A DNA stretch of 64,000 nucleotides from Lachnospiraceae bacterium (GTDB lineage Bacteria > Bacillota > Clostridia > Lachnospirales > Lachnospiraceae), in assembly GCA_015056885.1 (NCBI GenBank), contig SVFL01000007.1, positions 1-64,000 on the forward strand. The letters are read 5' to 3'. This document shows positions 63,095 through 64,000 of this stretch, one piece after another. The translations under genes and the position numbers were made by a program. Every line of letters begins with the position of its first letter. Within the stretch, counting starts at the first letter, position 1. The notes under the pieces are model-generated. The model ran no database searches and was not told where the DNA came from. It saw nothing but the letters and a program-made list of their open reading frames with translations.

Positions 63095-63439
63095 TTAATT
63101 CCTCCCTCCTATATCTCTTTTGAACCCATTGACTGTATGCCTCTTGGCACCAAAGGCTTCTTTCAGCTTCTCTGCGATTTCCATGGGCAATCCCTCCTTA
63201 CAGGAAAAGATGTCCACCGCCGCATATCCGTACTCAGGCCACGTGTGAATAGAAAAATGTGAGGTAGTAATTACCGCTATGTATGTAATTCCAATAGGTT
63301 GAAACTCATGCACACATTCTTCCACAATTTCCGAACCGATTTCGGCAATCATTCTTCCTGCCAATTCCCGAATTCGTTCCAAATCATTCAATAGGCCTTC
63401 GTCACAGTCATACAGGTCAACCATAAGCTGACTTGCCAT
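63095..63439 (-). CDS. speD: S-adenosylmethionine decarboxylase-like pyruvoyl protein
   Basis: The 114-residue proenzyme has the prokaryotic AdoMetDC length and core SHFSIHTWPEYGYAAVDIF, with the processing Ser, the His of SIHTWPE and the Cys of DIFSC. It should yield decarboxylated SAM for the SpeE-like protein. The residue before the pyruvoyl Ser is Thr (TTSH), whereas canonical members have Glu (ESH), so processing or substrate might differ. It is first in the cassette and divergent from the mannitol dehydrogenase gene. Confidence 0.87.
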   Translation of the reverse strand: MASQLMVDLYDCDEGLLNDLERIRELAGRMIAEIGSEIVEECVHEFQPIGITYIAVITTSHFSIHTWPEYGYAAVDIFSCKEGLPMEIAEKLKEAFGAKRHTVNGFKRDIGGRN

Positions 63440-63563
63440 ATATTTATCCCCTCCTCCCGCCTAATTATATATTGTTCGCATCTATTTATCAAGACATCTG
63501 GTATATTTTCCCTACAAAAGAAGCATACTTACCTCAAAATAATGTTTAAAACGGAGGCATAAA

Positions 63564-64000
63564 ATGAAACTTACCATTGAAGAGATACAACAAAACCGGA
63601 TGGCATATCTTGCCGCCGGCTATGAACTCCCCACCTTTGACTATGACACCGTACGTAAAAACACCTATGAATCCCCAAAATGGATTCATTTCGGCCCCGG
63701 TAATCTGTTCAAAGCATTTCCTGCTCACGCAGCCCAAAAACTCCTTAACAACGGACGCATGGATACCGGACTGATTGTAGCAGAAGGATATGACTATGAA
63801 ATCATCGAAAAATCCTCCCGCCCTTTGGACAATCTATCCATTCTGGTGACATTACACACTGACAATACCATGGAAAAAACGGTTATTGCAAGTGTTATGG
63901 AATCCTTAATTCTGGACAGCGACATTTTGCCGGAATTCTCAAGACTTCAAGAGATTTTTGCAAATCCGACTCTTCAGTTGGCCAGCTTTACCATTACTGA
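63564..64000 (+). CDS. Mannitol dehydrogenase-family oxidoreductase, N-terminal part
   Basis: Not in the track because it runs off the right edge. It opens MKLTIEEIQQNRMAYLAAGY and includes WIHFGPGNLFKAFPAHAAQ, the dinucleotide-binding start, and GLIVAEGYDYEII. These fit the polyol/hexuronate dehydrogenase family (mannitol, fructuronate or altronate reductases using NAD(H)). 145 codons are seen without a stop. GGAGG precedes the ATG. Which sugar it acts on cannot be told. Confidence 0.85.
   Translation, partial: MKLTIEEIQQNRMAYLAAGYELPTFDYDTVRKNTYESPKWIHFGPGNLFKAFPAHAAQKLLNNGRMDTGLIVAEGYDYEIIEKSSRPLDNLSILVTLHTDNTMEKTVIASVMESLILDSDILPEFSRLQEIFANPTLQLASFTIT

Overview
The window looks like a piece of chromosome from an anaerobic Gram-positive Firmicute of the class Clostridia, most probably a Lachnospiraceae-type gut bacterium. 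The reasons are AGGAGG-type ribosome sites before nearly every gene, TTGACA/TATAAT promoters, the gene orders pta<>tmcAL, dnaG-rpoD-trmK-nucleoside kinase, polA-coaE-FtsA-like and a folate operon with fused folB-folK, and families typical of that group (DUF5050, DUF6320, IS1182). The family level is inference from memory; no search was run. Most genes lie on the minus strand. Both ends are cut: pta on the left and a mannitol-dehydrogenase-family gene on the right.

Layout. 0-9.5 kb: pta start, tmcAL, UPF0210 and ACT proteins, a WalJ-like hydrolase, an extended FtsA-like ATPase, coaE and polA. 9.5-13.9 kb: small membrane and DUF4230 genes, tRNA-Leu(CAA), a complete IS1182 element framed by two copies of a palindrome, and a small acidic protein. 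13.9-21.4 kb: gph-like, maf, ppk1, ppx, a DUF815 ATPase and pheA, probably one operon behind a long leader hairpin. 21.7-28.2 kb: a DUF5050 protein, an ArsR-type sensor, the folate operon folC-folE-HD-folP-folBK, and two small membrane-associated proteins. 28.4-36 kb: nitroreductase, pyrBI, a 53-residue protein, an EAL protein and a two-component system. 36-42 kb: a frame-broken zinc-ribbon gene, an S4 protein, and a run of metal genes (ZIP transporter, two CobW/G3E GTPases, one with a large His/Cys-rich loop). 42-45 kb: a free-standing reverse transcriptase preceded by a compact structured RNA candidate, a 175-residue protein of unknown function and a membrane-anchored serine protease. 45-52 kb: rnpB, nucleoside kinase, trmK, rpoD, dnaG, dgt, then a repeat-rich gap. 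52.6-58.7 kb: a helical-repeat protein, a second EAL protein, and an acyltransferase/DUF6320/hydrolase operon with a paired operator. 58.8-64 kb: tRNA-Leu(CAG), a FliD-like protein, and a SpeD-DUF4178-DUF350-membrane SpeE cassette.

The strongest candidate for an undescribed system is the reverse transcriptase (42120-43376) with its upstream RNA element (43491-43654). A perfect 16-bp inverted repeat closes three internal hairpins, an architecture like that of retron msr-msd RNAs, but the RT's motifs are not those of known retrons as I remember them. Second is the polyamine-type cassette at 59967-63439, whose SpeD has an unusual residue before the pyruvoyl serine. Third are the two identical palindromes that frame the IS1182 element.
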